Assembly: GCA_002633005.1 (NCBI GenBank)
Contig: NMRA01000132.1
Coordinates: forward strand, 265,162 to 329,161
Direction: 5' to 3'
DNA: 64,000 nucleotides
DNA from: Phoronis australis
Lineage: Eukaryota; Phoronida; Phoronidae
How positions within the stretch are numbered: position 1 is the stretch's first letter; every line of letters begins with the position of its first letter. The position numbers and the translations under genes are program-made. Positions 1 through 11,994 of this stretch are shown one piece after another. The notes below the pieces were generated by a model, which was not told the origin of the DNA, did not search any database, and worked only from the letters and a program-made list of their open reading frames with translations.

Positions 1-120
1 TACTTCAAGGTTGCGTCATTTTTCCTACTACTTTGACCTTGCACATGAGAGTGACCTATTGGACAGGAGTTCATTCTAGTGTAATAATCATGTGAAGATC
101 ACATTTCCTTTGAGAAGTCA
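1..120. repeat. Left-edge sequence shared with intron of gene C
   Basis: Reverse complement of about 56505-56595 with scattered differences, including 'GTGACCTATTGG' and 'GAAGATCACATTTCC'. Both lie upstream of the MCPLIS exon, as expected for homologous introns of A and C. No coding signal. Confidence 0.65.
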
Positions 121-483
121 TGCGCGCATCCAGCCTAAAAAATCGGGAGCTCGAATTTTGAGAATAGGTTCATTTGCTGTTTTAACGCCGAGCTAGTAAA
201 TTCAAGAATGCAGGTTGTGCCAGGTCCTGAAATTTTATAAGCTTGGTCTGAAAATATGACAAATCGACTGTTCGCCCTGAGACCGGAGATCACTGAGTTT
301 AATAATAGGAAGTGGTCACAATCAACTAAATTTCTAAGCAAAGCACGGATTTAACACCACTGCAATATTTGATTATAGCCACTTAGTTGAACCTGGGTCG
401 TAAGCTTTGAACCAGTACTGTCTTCAGAGACTCTATTGCTGTACTTTGGAGTGTTGTATATAACATGTATCATTTCCTTTTAG

Positions 484-3400
484 ATGTGCCCCCTGATTTC
501 CGCAAATGTTCGGATTTTCTTGAAGAATCTAAAGATGTTTGCTGATGAAGAGAAAGAATTTGAGTGCAAAAAGTATTCTCGGCTTTTGTATAGTAACGAT
601 TTTGTGAATTTCATTGTTATTAATGGCATGCTTTTCATCCGCTGCCAACTAAACATGTTCTTTATTTCTCTTTTGGAATTTGTTGACGACTCGAAAGATT
701 TAAATAAAATGCTATTAATTAACATGTTTTAAATTCTTGATGTTTGAAAAAATTGAAATTCCTGGAAATCTTGAATTTCGAAGTGTGCGTGGATTATTAA
801 GGATTTGGATTTTTTAAAGGTATCATCAGAGTTATGTTTTTTTACTTTTTGAGAGGACTATTTTTATAGCCAATCTACACTATGAGGAATGACTTACAAT
901 AGTAATGGCAGATCTTAAGCGAATTTCAATGACTGAAGAACTTTTTCTAAGCTGCTTTTAAACCGCTGTGACTTCTTCTTTAGAATTGTATGAAAACTTA
1001 AATCTGATATTGGTTCAAAAAAATGCAGCGCTTCTATTTGTTTTGCAAAGGTAGACACATTATCTGTTATAATTTAATGAAAGGTGATAAATTTATTGAA
1101 ATCGTTGTCACCGTATTCCACTGAGAAATAATATCGCAGTCTCCCAAAGCGTGTAAAATAGCTTCATCTGGTTATTACAAAAATACAAACTTCCATGCGA
1201 TATTTTTTCAAACACTAATTGGAATGACTCTGAAAGATTTAATATTGAGACCACCTTCGTTAACTCGGTATACCTATAGGTGATCTCGTTTACTTCGGCC
1301 ATCAGATACACTAGTCTTCGAAATTCTAATATGGGGTTCCACCTCAGAGTGAAACTAGTTTTGCTGGAGCTCGGTTTGGTGTTGATTGCCAAAATGGTGA
1401 AGAAGAATTTCTACTTTTACATGCTGTCTTCAAGTGATCCACTGCTATCGAAAGCAAGGAATTAATTAACTGCAATGTATTTTCGTGGTTGAGCAAAGAC
1501 GTGGATAACTCATTTGCCTCAATGTTAATTGGGTTTATTTTTACTACAGGGTTTTCTCAGCCTTCTCTCTGGACACTATATTGAGCACAGCATTCGGCGT
1601 CATCACGGATACACAAGACAATCCAGATGATCCTATCATTGAGCAAGCCAAGTCCTTAACTGGCAGAACAAGCAAGACCAGGCTGCTGAAAATATACTTT
1701 TTCAGTAAGAATTGTTGTTTGCTATTAATGATTACGTGATATCATTTCAAATGTTCTTCAGCCAAGGTGTGGAAAAGAATACAGTGAAATATCACTTATT
1801 TTGAACAGTTTTGTTCCATGTTCTTGTTCAAATTCGCCTAACATTGTGTTGAAAGCCCACGTTTGCTCAAAACATTTTCTGGCAGTAGCTACATGTATAA
1901 AGGTAAGTTATCAAAAGTGATAAGGTTGCTTATTGTTTATGAAAATTATTAAAAATTAAGTAAGCATCTGTCCGCCATATCGTGCCCAAATTTGGTTAGA
2001 TGTTACCTTAAGGGCTTTTCTGGAATCTTGACAAATATTTCAACAGGGAGATGACTAATTATTCTGCCTCATCCAATGACCAGTTTTATGGTACTTATAA
2101 CATACCCTTGAAGCACTAACTGTTTGCGGTGCAGTCGCACGTGTACTTCAAGGCTTCCAGTTGCTCTTGTTACCTATCTGTGCAATGCAACCACATATAG
2201 GTTTTCAAATTACTGTTGGTCACTTGAAATACAAACTCTATTCAATTTATTTAATATTTCAATTGTTAATGTTATTCAGTTAAAATATAATGGTAAATGA
2301 ATTATGTACAAGGACAAAAACAATTGCAGGCTTGTCTATTCCCTGATTCACAGAGTTTATTAAAATAATTTTTTTCTTAGGCAAGACCATAGAATTTTTT
2401 AAGCTGTGTTTAGTTACCCAGGCCAACTGAGGTAGTTGGATACAAAGAGCAGGGTTCACAAAGAACTGCTTTCACTAACCTTGCGTGTTAATTTCAAAAG
2501 GTCAATGGTGTGTGAACAACACCCATGATTTATGAGATATAGTTACCCTTCCAAAATTATTCTCACCTTCGCACAAACATATTGGGCTCATAATGTCAAA
2601 GTGTTCCATTGAAATTGGAACCCCGGTGTAAAACAGAAGAGACTCCTGCACCTTCAAAACAGCTAACCAGCCCGAAAAACACGAAGCACGGAAATTAAAT
2701 CAGGAACCCCGGGTATCGGGCTGAAAATCCCGGGACCAAAATACCACTCCTGCACTTTCTGTCAAACATTGTTTATTTCACGAAAATAGTATCTTTGTAC
2801 CTTTAAAGTGCCAAATTCCGTTTTAATGATCGATGAGGAGTATACTTTTAAGGACAAGACTGACGGTGAAATTTCTTAGATGTTACCTTGAAATTTGAGT
2901 GAATAAGTCTCGCGGTCCACTTCAAAATACGGAAATTAGTTGTGCCGGAAAAAATGTACTCGCGACAAGTAAATTGATGAACCTTAAAATGATTATTGAA
3001 TAATCGGAAATAAGCTGAATATCATATTCACCGAGATAACAATGTGTTCAGAGTATAGATTGTGTTGAAATTCGACCACATACATCTTGCACGAGTCTTA
3101 CCGATCATTGTAATATAAGTTACGTTTTATTACTGATAATGTTTAACAAATAAATGCAGAAAACAGTTGGAAAGCACTTGAAGATGCCTTAACTCAAAGT
3201 TTGAGGCTACTGACTTAGTATCGGAAAATACGATAAATTGCCTGGGTTTCTAATCCGATTCCCAGGGTTCCTGTTTTAAAGGTCGGGGCTCGTGTTTTTC
3301 GGGCTGGTTAGCTGTTTTGAAGGTGCAGGAATCTGTTTTCGAATCCGGAATATCTGTTTTACAACGGGATTCCAATTTCGATGGCACACCTTGAATCTGC

Positions 3401-6400
3401 TGCACACATCAGGAATATTTAGGTCATCAAGATTGTTGAGGACCTTACGCTTCAGTCAAATGTGTAGGCCCCCTACACAACTTCTGAATTTGACATAATC
3501 ACGTGTACTTTTGACGAGCTATAAAATAATCCTATTTAAAAACTTTCAAAGCGAAACTGTTGTCGACCTCAGTGTTTGAACGATGGGTCTGATTAGCTAG
3601 GGAACGAGAAGATCAGCAGCCTGTGGCGATGTAATTAACTGCAACAACACGGTGTCTTCGATTATTGCCGGAAAACTTCGATGTATGCAAACCGCCAAGT
3701 TGGCCAACCTCGACCGGTGACGGTTTTGGGGTGGAATTCTTTTTATGCGTAGCAACACAAAAGTGTCAAATTTCGTTTGATATAAATATCCGAACTAAAA
3801 TCAATTCCATTTGCTTCCAGTGTTGTTCCCCAGCTTAGCTATCAAACTGGGATTAACGTTAACAAACCAAGCAGCCACTTCCTTCTTCAGCAGACTTGTG
3901 GATCAGATTATTGAGGAGAGGAAGAAACAAGAGGTAATGTCACATCGTTATTTTTATTGTGAGGTGAACTTAGGTGTTTGAGCTATCTCCATCAAAACGT
4001 GGTCATTTTTTGTGAGGAAAAATGTCTAATACTCAATTTTTATGTCGAACTCAAATGTCGGCTCTATTTGCTTCCACGAAAGCATTTACAAAATCGACAA
4101 AAAATGAAATCAAACGCTTTATTAGTTCTTCTGGGAACCCATATCTTAAGGCTGCCAAATTAAAATACAATAAGGACTTGTGGTTTTCTGACAATCCAGA
4201 GTTGCATGACTTCCAGCTCCAGACGGTCCATCATGACAATATAATATTTTGTAGGTAGTACGATGATTTAGATTTTAGAAATTTTCTTCATCCTCGTATT
4301 TGATCAAGCTGTCTTTGAAGTTTAAAGTCATATTCAGCTTCCGTTCTTTGCTTTGGAAACTAGCCATGAATGACTATTGCCCTGCATGTGTTTTGGTAAA
4401 GCTTCCCCAGCATATGATGTGAATATTAATTTTTATTTCTATAGATCTGGAAATGCTGAATATTTTTTCATCATGACGTTGGAAAGTGAATAAAAAGTTG
4501 GTTACAAGTAAAATTTAACGTAGACCTTCATGTCTTGTTAGAGTATATCTTGTTTGACCTTACAGGGTGACCATAATGACTTTCTGCAACTGGCAATAAA
4601 GGCAAATGAGAAACATCTTTCTAGGAAGGACCCCAATGAATTGAAAGGTTCTTAAATTAGACCAAGGTTTATGCTAAACCTTTTGTGAACATCGCCGTCA
4701 TAGTTGTTGTGGTTTTTGTTGTGGCTTGACGGTGCAAATATGTGGGTGGTTGTGACAGTGGTTAACATGATGGTAGTTTGATGGTGGTCGTGACATAGTA
4801 AAGATAATGGTACTTTTAATAGTTGTTGTGATAGTGGTAAAAATAATATTCTCACATGACCTGGAATGTGTTACAACACGACTGGTTAATAACACCGAGT
4901 ACGCAATTTTTATATAACCTGGGCGAATCGCAAAATAGTGCAAAGTACATTTTATCGCCTGCAAAACACTAAAACAACCAAACGTTCGCCAAACAAACAA
5001 TGCCGGAGTTCCGAGAACGTGGCAAGGTTGATTGACGAATCGGGGCCGCAACTGTACGTACTCCCAGTCTGAAGGACATGCAAACAACTTCTTAAAAGGA
5101 CCCATCTTCGGCGGCGAATTCCATATTCACGTTCATTCAAACGAAGACGAGACTGTCTAGCTGTGCTGTCTCAAGGTCATTTCGTTGCTCACGCGCGGGG
5201 AAGCCTTGCTGACTGTTATTCGAACATTTAAAAAGTTTTTTTTTAAACTTGTAATATTAAAATATTCCAACTACAAGGACTACTTATTGGATTATAACTT
5301 AAATATTTGTTGCGAAAGCCAAATGCAATTTACAATTGTTAAGCTTAAAATAAAACTATTAACAAAAAGTAACTGAATTATTTTACATTTCGCAAGCGTG
5401 TTTTTTCAAAAGTTGCATCATGTGGTTGAACGTATTAGACACGTCGAGTTTTTCTGCAAAAAGATCGTTTTTACGGTTCACGTGAGAAAATCTTACACTG
5501 GTCGTCTCAAATTCATGACATGGGCAAAACCTCTTGGTAATTTCGTCAAAATCCAGAGGATTTGCCCATGTCATACACCTGAGACTCGTGTAGGATTCTC
5601 CATTTACTTTTGATTCTGGTTGTGCCAGTGATAAAGATAATGGTAAGTGCTTGTGACAGTGGTTTTGCTGATTCTGAAAAAGTGTCAAAGTACATAATTG
5701 TTACATTGCAGATTTGCGACAATCGTCTGACGACCTATCGTGTGTTAGTCACTCATTCTGTCAGTCAGCTACCATTTTTACTCAATATGTTTAGGAAGAG
5801 ATTTTGAAAAACGTTGAAGAGACACTGGGAATGGATTAGGAACAGCTGATTTTATTTTGTGAAAAACGCCAAAAAGGATACCAAGATCAAATCCCAATGA
5901 GATGTCTCTTACGTCGCAAAAATGTTTTTCAATGGAATTACGATCCGATTTTTGGTAGTGTGCTGGTCATAACAGATGCAATGTTATCTGAGTGTGTCCG
6001 GGTGAATTTGGTTGCCGCATGTGGTAGATTAGATAATGAGGATAAAGGTGGAAATGTTATTTGGTTTGATGACAATACTCCCCTGGCCGCCTTCCGGCGG
6101 GGCCACCTACATTAATATAGAGATTCCTCGCACTCCGGCCGCCTTTCGGCGAGGCTGCCTCATTAATATAAAGGGGGCCCACTTTTGAAGCCCAAATTCA
6201 CTTTCTTGCTTATATGATTTTGATAAGAATAAATTATTTTGAATAATAAGCTGTTTGTGGTGGTTTGGTAATGATGGTGATGGTGGTTGTGATGTGTGGT
6301 GATTCTTTTATGGTGATCATTGTAATGATTGTAGTGATTGTGGTGGTGCTGATGTTGGTGCTGGTGTTGGATATTAGTGGTAGTGGTGTTGGGGTTGTTC

Positions 6401-9400
6401 TGTTGAAGGTGACGTCGATGATAATGGAAGTGATAGTTGTGTAAATAGTCACGAACTTTCTGCTGTCACCAGGTGGCAGTAATGTAGCAGTGGCACTGGT
6501 TGTGGTTATCGTGAATGGTAAGTATGTGACGGTGTTGCCTTGAATAAACAATGCAATGAACAGGTTGCAATAGTGATGGCTATTGCTGGCCCGGTTATGA
6601 TGTATGCATGAAGTTGATACCTCATCAGGGTAATGTATTTAGAATTTCGACAATAGATTTCTAGCTTGTTGGTGTCGCTTCTTGCAACCAGTGCACATGT
6701 GTTAAATTGTTTTCAGGTCTGACTCTGGATGAAGTCAAGTCGCAATGTATTCTCTCCTTTATTGCTGAATTTGAAAATAACGCAAGCATTCTGCAATTTT
6801 GCGCCTATTTACTGTGCGTGGAGCCTGAATGGCAAGAGAAACTTATCGATGAAATCGATCGTGAACTCAATGGGGTGAGTAGGGGTGTTGGTGTATTAGT
6901 AAATGCTAATTATTGCATGGGCGGCGCACCATAGGGGGCTGAAGGCTATAGCCTAGCCACATTTTTCAGTTCTACGCCGCCCATTGCCTGTGGGCGCTGC
7001 ACCACAGGGGGACTGAGGGGCTATAGCCCCCCACTCTTTTCAGTGCTGCGCCGCCCATGTATTGCACTACTTATTATCGTGTCTGCCCAGGTATAAGCCC
7101 ACCTTTCTGGTATAAGCTCATGTCTGTGTTGTGTATGTATTGGCACTGTCTGTACTTACCGTCCGGTATGCATTCTTGTTAATTAGGGACAACTACAGTG
7201 TAACCAGTTATTAACCATACATGTTTTTACTGCATGAGTTCTCGATACTTTTCGTGGCATTCACCTTGAAAAGTATTATTTTTAAAGGCTACAGTCAGAC
7301 TATGACAGAACTCAACTCTGCTAAACTCCAGTAATCTTGCGAGAATCATTTGGCAATTTAGCTGTACTTTTGTTGCAATAAATAGGCTTTTTGTCAAAAT
7401 TGTGTGGGAGTTTAATATAATGGTATTGCGGCTAGCCGCTTTTTGTTGATGGAATGAACTTAGTTGTCACAATTTGGACAACGTGGATTGAGAAACACCT
7501 GTCGGGAATTTTGTCAAGGCCGGTTTACCCAGGATTGAAAGGGATTCTAGTACCAAAGAAATGGAGAGATGGTCGCAGTTTTCTGTGCTGAAACTTTGTT
7601 GAATTTCGACGTTTTCCAGTTTATTTTAACAACTGCAATTGTATATACACACACTCAATTATTTTCATGCTGGTTGTTAAGGCGTTGCTCAAGGTTACTG
7701 CACGTGCTTATAGTGACCAATAGCCTCTATGAAAGTACTACACGTATGTCTTATGTCACAAACATTTTACGCCTAGTCTGCACGCAGCCTGTTGGCCACA
7801 TCACGTGACCTAACGACCAGACTTAAAATAATTGTGAATATTTTTCCACGCCGGTTTAAGAATTGCACATGTATTTACACTCGCGACTTTATGGGCGGGA
7901 TGCCCACTGCTAAGTCTGATTGGATTCCTGTGTTTGACCGGTGGTCCTGATGGCTGAGTGACTAGAGCGTCTCAACGGTTAGCAGAAGGTCCTGGGTTCG
8001 AGTCACGGTCGAATTAATCTTTTCGGATTTATGTTCATTAAGTCACGTAATGCGGCCAATAGGTGGCGTGCAGACCAGACTCAAAACTTTGTGATCTAGA
8101 TTTCCACTTCGGTGTAAAATTTACGTACTGATTATATGTTTAGGCTGAGCCTGACCATGACAACACCAACAATCTACAGTACATGGAAATGTTCATAGCT
8201 GAAACTCTTCGGATATATCCTCTTGCATCTAGGTATGTATAGCTTGTGTTTTTAACTGGACCATCACAGCTGGCCCAACGGCAAAGTTACGTACTTTTTG
8301 TACTTGTAGTTGGTGTACAATTGAATTGAAATCGGTTTGGACACGTTTTGATGGCGTTTTCAAGAGAATCTGGAAATCCAACTATTGCATAAGGTTTTGT
8401 GGATGATTCTAGCTATCAGTTACACCAAAATGAAACACTCCTATGCATTAGAACTTTCTTCAATGACTTTGCCAAGCTATCCCGGTTTTGAATGTGTGAT
8501 AAAATATCTGGCTCATTCATTAACTGCTGAGTCCAGTCTTGTGTCTGGTATGACAGTGCAGGCCAAATATCTACCATGCTTCAAAGGTTTACTGAAACCA
8601 ATGCGTTCTCGGATCGATGGAATAGATTCTCTTAACTTCTGTTGTCGACAGGTGATTTTGGTGGTTCAATATCTAAACGTGACCAACACTTCCTCTTATA
8701 ATTTAAGCGCGTGTCTATTATGTGCTGACTGTTGACGGTGGCAAATGCACTGATTCCACGAAATAAACGGTACAATTGTGACATCCGCCTACAAGTGGTA
8801 GGCATGACACCGTGAGCTTTCAGAATCAGTGGTTGTCTTAAGCACAATACATGCGCACAAAAGGTACATGACTGACACACATGACTTTTTTAAGGCAAGA
8901 TTTAACTAGTACCACATACATTTTTCAGACTAGAGAGAGAATGTGCAGAAAATATCACCCTAGGCGGTCAATTCTTTCCTAAAGGATCCATTGTCAACAT
9001 TCCAGTGTATGCCATACACCATGACCCCGAGTTCTACCCGGACCCAGAAAATTTTGATCCAGAAAGGTACACTTTTTATTGTTTTTTAAATTATGTTTGG
9101 AAATATTTTGATCACTGTTATTTTAAAGAAATTGGGACAGGTGTCAGTCTTAATTTGTTGCAGTTTAATTTAAAAATTTCGAAACCAAAACTGGAGCAAA
9201 CAAAGGGGACATCCATCGCTGGTGATTAGTTTATGGACCCAGCATCGAATTTCACCCGTTTTTGTTTTTGTGCTGCGCTTGACAGCGGAGGAAGGGGTCC
9301 AAAATATCCAAGATAACTAAAGAAAGACATTGAATAAGTCACTTGTATGATTTCTTTTCAGGTTCAGCCCCGAGAACAAAGCCAATCGCAATCCATATGT

Positions 9401-10648
9401 GTACTTACCATTTGGCTTGGGTCCCCGAAACTGTATAGGAATGAGGCTTGCACTGCTTCAAGTGAGATTGCTGCTGGCGGCCATCTTGCAAAAATTCCAA
9501 TTTATACGATGTGAAAAAACCGAGGTAGTGTAGTGGTTTTGTATTGTCATCCAATTTTGTAAGCTTCACTTTAGTGTTATGAGTGTTAGAAATAAGTAAA
9601 TAAATAATATGTTGGGCAGGGTGTTTTGAGTGAATGAAGGACGGTGTGGTGGATGGCTGAAAGGCACTGTAGGATTGCAGGTGTCATAAAGTGATGTTTT
9701 GAGTGGTACAAGGAGATAGTAATACAGATGATGAAGAGAGGACAATCATATAATGTCGGGAGAAAGAGATATAAGTGTTAAGTGGAGGAGAGGGTGCCTG
9801 GGGTGTAAGAAGGTAGTTTAGTTACGGCTGTTTGATGTGTTAGGAGATAGTGTCATTGTAGTTTATGGTGTTAGAACTGAACGCTTCCTATAAGTTGGGA
9901 CAACTGCTGGCCTTTAATGACTGGCATCTTTTCTTTGGGATCAGGGAACAGAGATTGGCGTCCGCCGTTGGTTTGCCTGCCAACAGTTGAACAAAAACAT
10001 TACATGCAGTGCAGACCATTTTTCCGCCAGAGTCTGCAGAAGTACTGAACCTATCATTAAAAGTTTGACCCTTTTCAGTTTTTGCTTGACAAAATGGGTT
10101 TACTACTAAATAATGAATGAAAGAGAAACCCATGCATTGAAAGTGCTGCCCAGTCTTTCTTCTTATAGTCTTAGTTACAGCCGACAGATTACAGGCTTCT
10201 GTACCTACGCTTAGTCTAGACTACATCTTTACCCCTCTCCCCCGCACCCAATACAACTTGAATAGGAGAGCACCTTGCATGGTATGACATAGATTTAAGG
10301 GCTGTTTGAGACTCATAATTAACATTTGCCTGTGTTAGGGGTTAGAGATATGCTAAAGGCACCTATTACCCAAAATGGAGACCTGAGCACACACAATCTT
10401 TACTCTCAAATTTTAAATGAACGCTGCATTTGACTGTGTACTAGCAAATAGGTGCTTCCTCAACATGTTTAAAATGTCTTGCTTTTACCAAATGCATTGC
10501 CTGTAATGCAAATACATGTATGGTTGGTGACAGTTAAAACTTTGTTTTTGAATTCCAGGTGCCATTGGTTATGGACAAGATGAAGCCCATGTCTCCTGCG
10601 AATGGTGTCTGGGTCAAAGTTCAACCAAGGGATTTAAGTCTGAACTAA
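484..10648 (+). CDS. Cytochrome P450, CYP3/CYP5-like, gene A (5' part outside window)
   Basis: Haem-thiolate P450 of the CYP3 clan, expected on the ER membrane. Nine coding exons are visible: 484-572, 1550-1704, 3821-3933, 4566-4647, 6717-6874, 8144-8232, 8929-9066, 9362-9524, 10559-10648 (stop TAA at 10646). Every junction keeps phase. The visible protein begins MCPLISANV (equivalent to MVPII in CYP3A) and contains the D-x-x-LSTAFGV segment, the I helix (IAEFENNAS), ETLR in the K helix, FDPER, and the haem loop [12 protein letters not shown] with its Cys ligand. Earlier exons (anchor, hinge, C helix) lie left of base 1. The I helix lacks the usual Thr and also carries Glu in place of Gly. 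One donor (after 4647) reads GTTCTT, which is weak. The gene converges on gene B. The CYP3-type assignment is secure; the substrate is unknown. Confidence 0.9.
573..1549. other. Intron of gene A, no feature seen
   Basis: AT-rich intron between the MCPLIS exon and the FSAFSLD exon. I see short stretches shared with the matching introns of B and C and nothing else. Confidence 0.6.
2603..3390. mobile_element. Inverted-repeat (foldback/MITE-like) element in intron of gene A
   Basis: The arm at 2603-2745 matches the reverse complement of 3236-3390 (shared: 'CACCTTCAAAACAGCTAACC', 'AGCCCGAAAAACACGA'). The intron of A (1705-3820, 2.1 kb) is larger than those of B (0.82 kb) and C (1.3 kb), and neither shows these arms. 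No open reading frame of note lies between them. Confidence 0.75.
4686..4850. repeat. Degenerate GTT/GTG-rich simple repeat, gene A intron
   Basis: Runs of GTTGTGG and GGTAGTTTGATGG type words. The reverse-complement CAC/ACC-rich sequence occurs at the corresponding site in B (about 19960-20110), so the simple repeat predates the duplications. Confidence 0.65.
5492..5594. repeat. Hairpin of about 100 bp in gene A intron
   Basis: The left arm (TTACACTGGTCGTCTCA, CATGACATGGGCAAA, CCTCTTGG) pairs with the right arm (CCAGAGG, TTTGCCCATGTCAT, TGAGACTCGTGTA). Looks like a small palindromic MITE. Confidence 0.65.
6066..6175. repeat. Two GC-rich hairpin units in AT-rich intron of gene A
   Basis: GGCCGCCTTCCGGCGGGGCC near 6086 and GGCCGCCTTTCGGCGAGGC near 6139, each followed by CATTAATATA. 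About 53 bp apart and strikingly GC-rich for this intron. Confidence 0.65.
6234..6551. repeat. GTG/GGT-rich microsatellite-like tract, gene A intron
   Basis: Dense GTGGTG, GGTGATGG and TGTTGG words. The reverse complement lies at 19234-19560 (B) and 47220-47545 (C), at the same distance from the I-helix exon. The open frames through it are low-complexity Thr/His or Ser strings and are not genes. Confidence 0.8.
6717..6874 (+). CDS. I-helix exon of P450 gene A
   Basis: 158-bp exon reading LTLDEVKSQ, then the I helix FIAEFENNASILQF and LIDEIDRELNG. The family consensus for oxygen-activating P450s is (A/G)-G-x-(D/E)-T-(T/S). Here the Gly is Glu and the Thr is Asn. The acidic residue before the Thr position is kept. 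Splice sites are TTTTCAG and GTGAGT. Confidence 0.93.
6915..7056. repeat. Two tandem palindromic units, gene A intron
   Basis: Each unit of about 70 bp starts near GGGCGGCGCACCA or GGGCGCTGCACCA and ends CGCCGCCCAT. The ends are inverted copies of each other, with GGCTATAGCC in the middle. Absent from B and C. Confidence 0.7.
7775..8076. mobile_element. tRNA-derived SINE copy between short inverted arms
   Basis: About 7935-8005 has a tRNA-like head: an A-box-like TGGCTGAGTGACTAGAGCG and a B-box GGGTTCGAGTC. Upstream is the family sequence CTAAGTCTGATTGGATT and GACCGGTGGTCC. Flanking arms at 7775-7813 and 8038-8076 (GTCTGCACGC, TTGGCC, ACGTGAC) are inverted copies of each other. Confidence 0.65.
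9362..9524 (+). CDS. Haem-binding exon of P450 gene A
   Basis: 163-bp exon, the same size as exon 12 of vertebrate CYP3A (recalled). It carries [18 protein letters not shown] followed by the F-x-x-G-x-R-x-C-x-G loop with the Cys ligand, then the L helix. The Arg codon of FDPER is split at its 5' end. Confidence 0.95.
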
Positions 10649-11036
10649 AGTCTTATAAAGTAATGTTTTGCTTTTAATTTAGTGAACAGCTTGTGTGTCC
10701 ATTATTTTTATAATTCTACCTACTGATTATTGAAAATCACTGGAACCAAGTGTAACTTGCTGAAATTTAAAGTAAGTTTGTATGGAAGTTTGATCAAAAG
10801 CAGACGGATGTGATATTGAATTAAGCGAATATCAAACCAGGCTTTTGTCTGCTAATCAAGAAAATTTAATTAAGTCTCAGGTAAAGCTTGAAAAAGTATC
10901 TGTTTTGTTGTAACCTGTGCTTATTCCCTTATGTCACTCTGTATCCCAAGTTCAGCTGCCCAGCAGTACATTTATTTTGCATTTCCGTTGCTGATCAAGA
11001 TCTCGGTTTTTCAAATTATTAATTTGCATCTGTCAT
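10649..11036. repeat. 3' flank of gene A, inverted copy of gene B and C flanks
   Basis: Reverse complement of about 13740-14096 and 39030-39340, including AAGCAGACGGATGTGAT and CCCAAGTTCAGCTGCCCAGC. Probably contains the 3' UTR. No AATAAA was found close to the stop. Homology ends near 11036. Confidence 0.7.
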
Positions 11037-11860
11037 CCTGGCGGGCGCGTTACAGAAGTGCTTCTTTAAATTTCAACCCTTACGGCAACAACGATAAAAA
11101 GTACATATATTTTCTTCGTTTTAAACCAGGACGTGACGATATAAATTACTGAACAAGCTAAAATGTATGTATATACAAGAAAGAATTGTGGATCTTCAAA
11201 CCTCGACAATCAATCAACTGACTGCACCTCCCTGAAGAAGGAACTGGGTATTAACACAGATGTTCCAGACCTTGATGTAACAGATTTCCCCTTCCACCAT
11301 TTGCGCGTCTCCGTCCCACAGCTAGCGTTAGAGGAGGCAGCCATGCGAGATTAGAAGCCTCTTTTAGTCAGTCATCTCATTTAAAAGGGTGTGTGGCCCA
11401 ATTTCAGCTCTAAGAAGACGACAAACACCTCACGGCGTTTCTTTGTAAAGCAGACATATACGAGGCAAATGCGAAGAAAGTTGAGTTTTTCATATTCATG
11501 TAAGATTACTGTTTATATCAGATGTAACAGTAACCGCTAGTGATAGTGCAAATTCTTAACCAAGTTTGGTAGAAGAAAAAAGAATTGCGTTCAAGTCATA
11601 GTGCTGGACCATGGCGGATTGCTAAGCAAGTTGAGTTGAAAAATGGAACTCTCTTGACAGTCTGGTGCAGAGATTTGTGATTAGAAATATTACATTTGTA
11701 GTGAGTGTGACTTAGCTACGAGTTTTGGAAACAGAACTGTAAGGCACATTGTACCTAGTTGAGCGTATGTCTGTGAAATGTACAGCTTGATCTAGGAGTG
11801 TGGAGATGGTGCGCAGTGATGCAAAAAACAGAGATCATTCGTCCACTTTTCTCAATGATT
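11037..11860. other. Intergenic spacer between convergent genes A and B
   Basis: Unique here as far as I can see. Short open frames have no recognisable similarity, and no gene is called. Confidence 0.5.
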
Positions 11861-11866
11861 ACATTC

Positions 11867-11990
11867 GATTGACTTCACCAGCCCCAACCAGATCAACTGG
11901 CTAAGACATCTGACTGGTCTGTGAGCTGGAAGTCGTCATTTGAAGAACCAATCAGATGTCTTAGCTGGTCAACCCGCCAAAGTCAATCAA
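11867..11990. repeat. Palindromic element between genes A and B
   Basis: Left arm GATTGACTTCACC...GGCTAAGACATCTGA pairs with right arm TCAGATGTCTTAGCTGG...AAGTCAATC, with a short loop. Arms are about 48 bp with mismatches. Confidence 0.75.
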
Positions 11991-11994
11991 GTGC

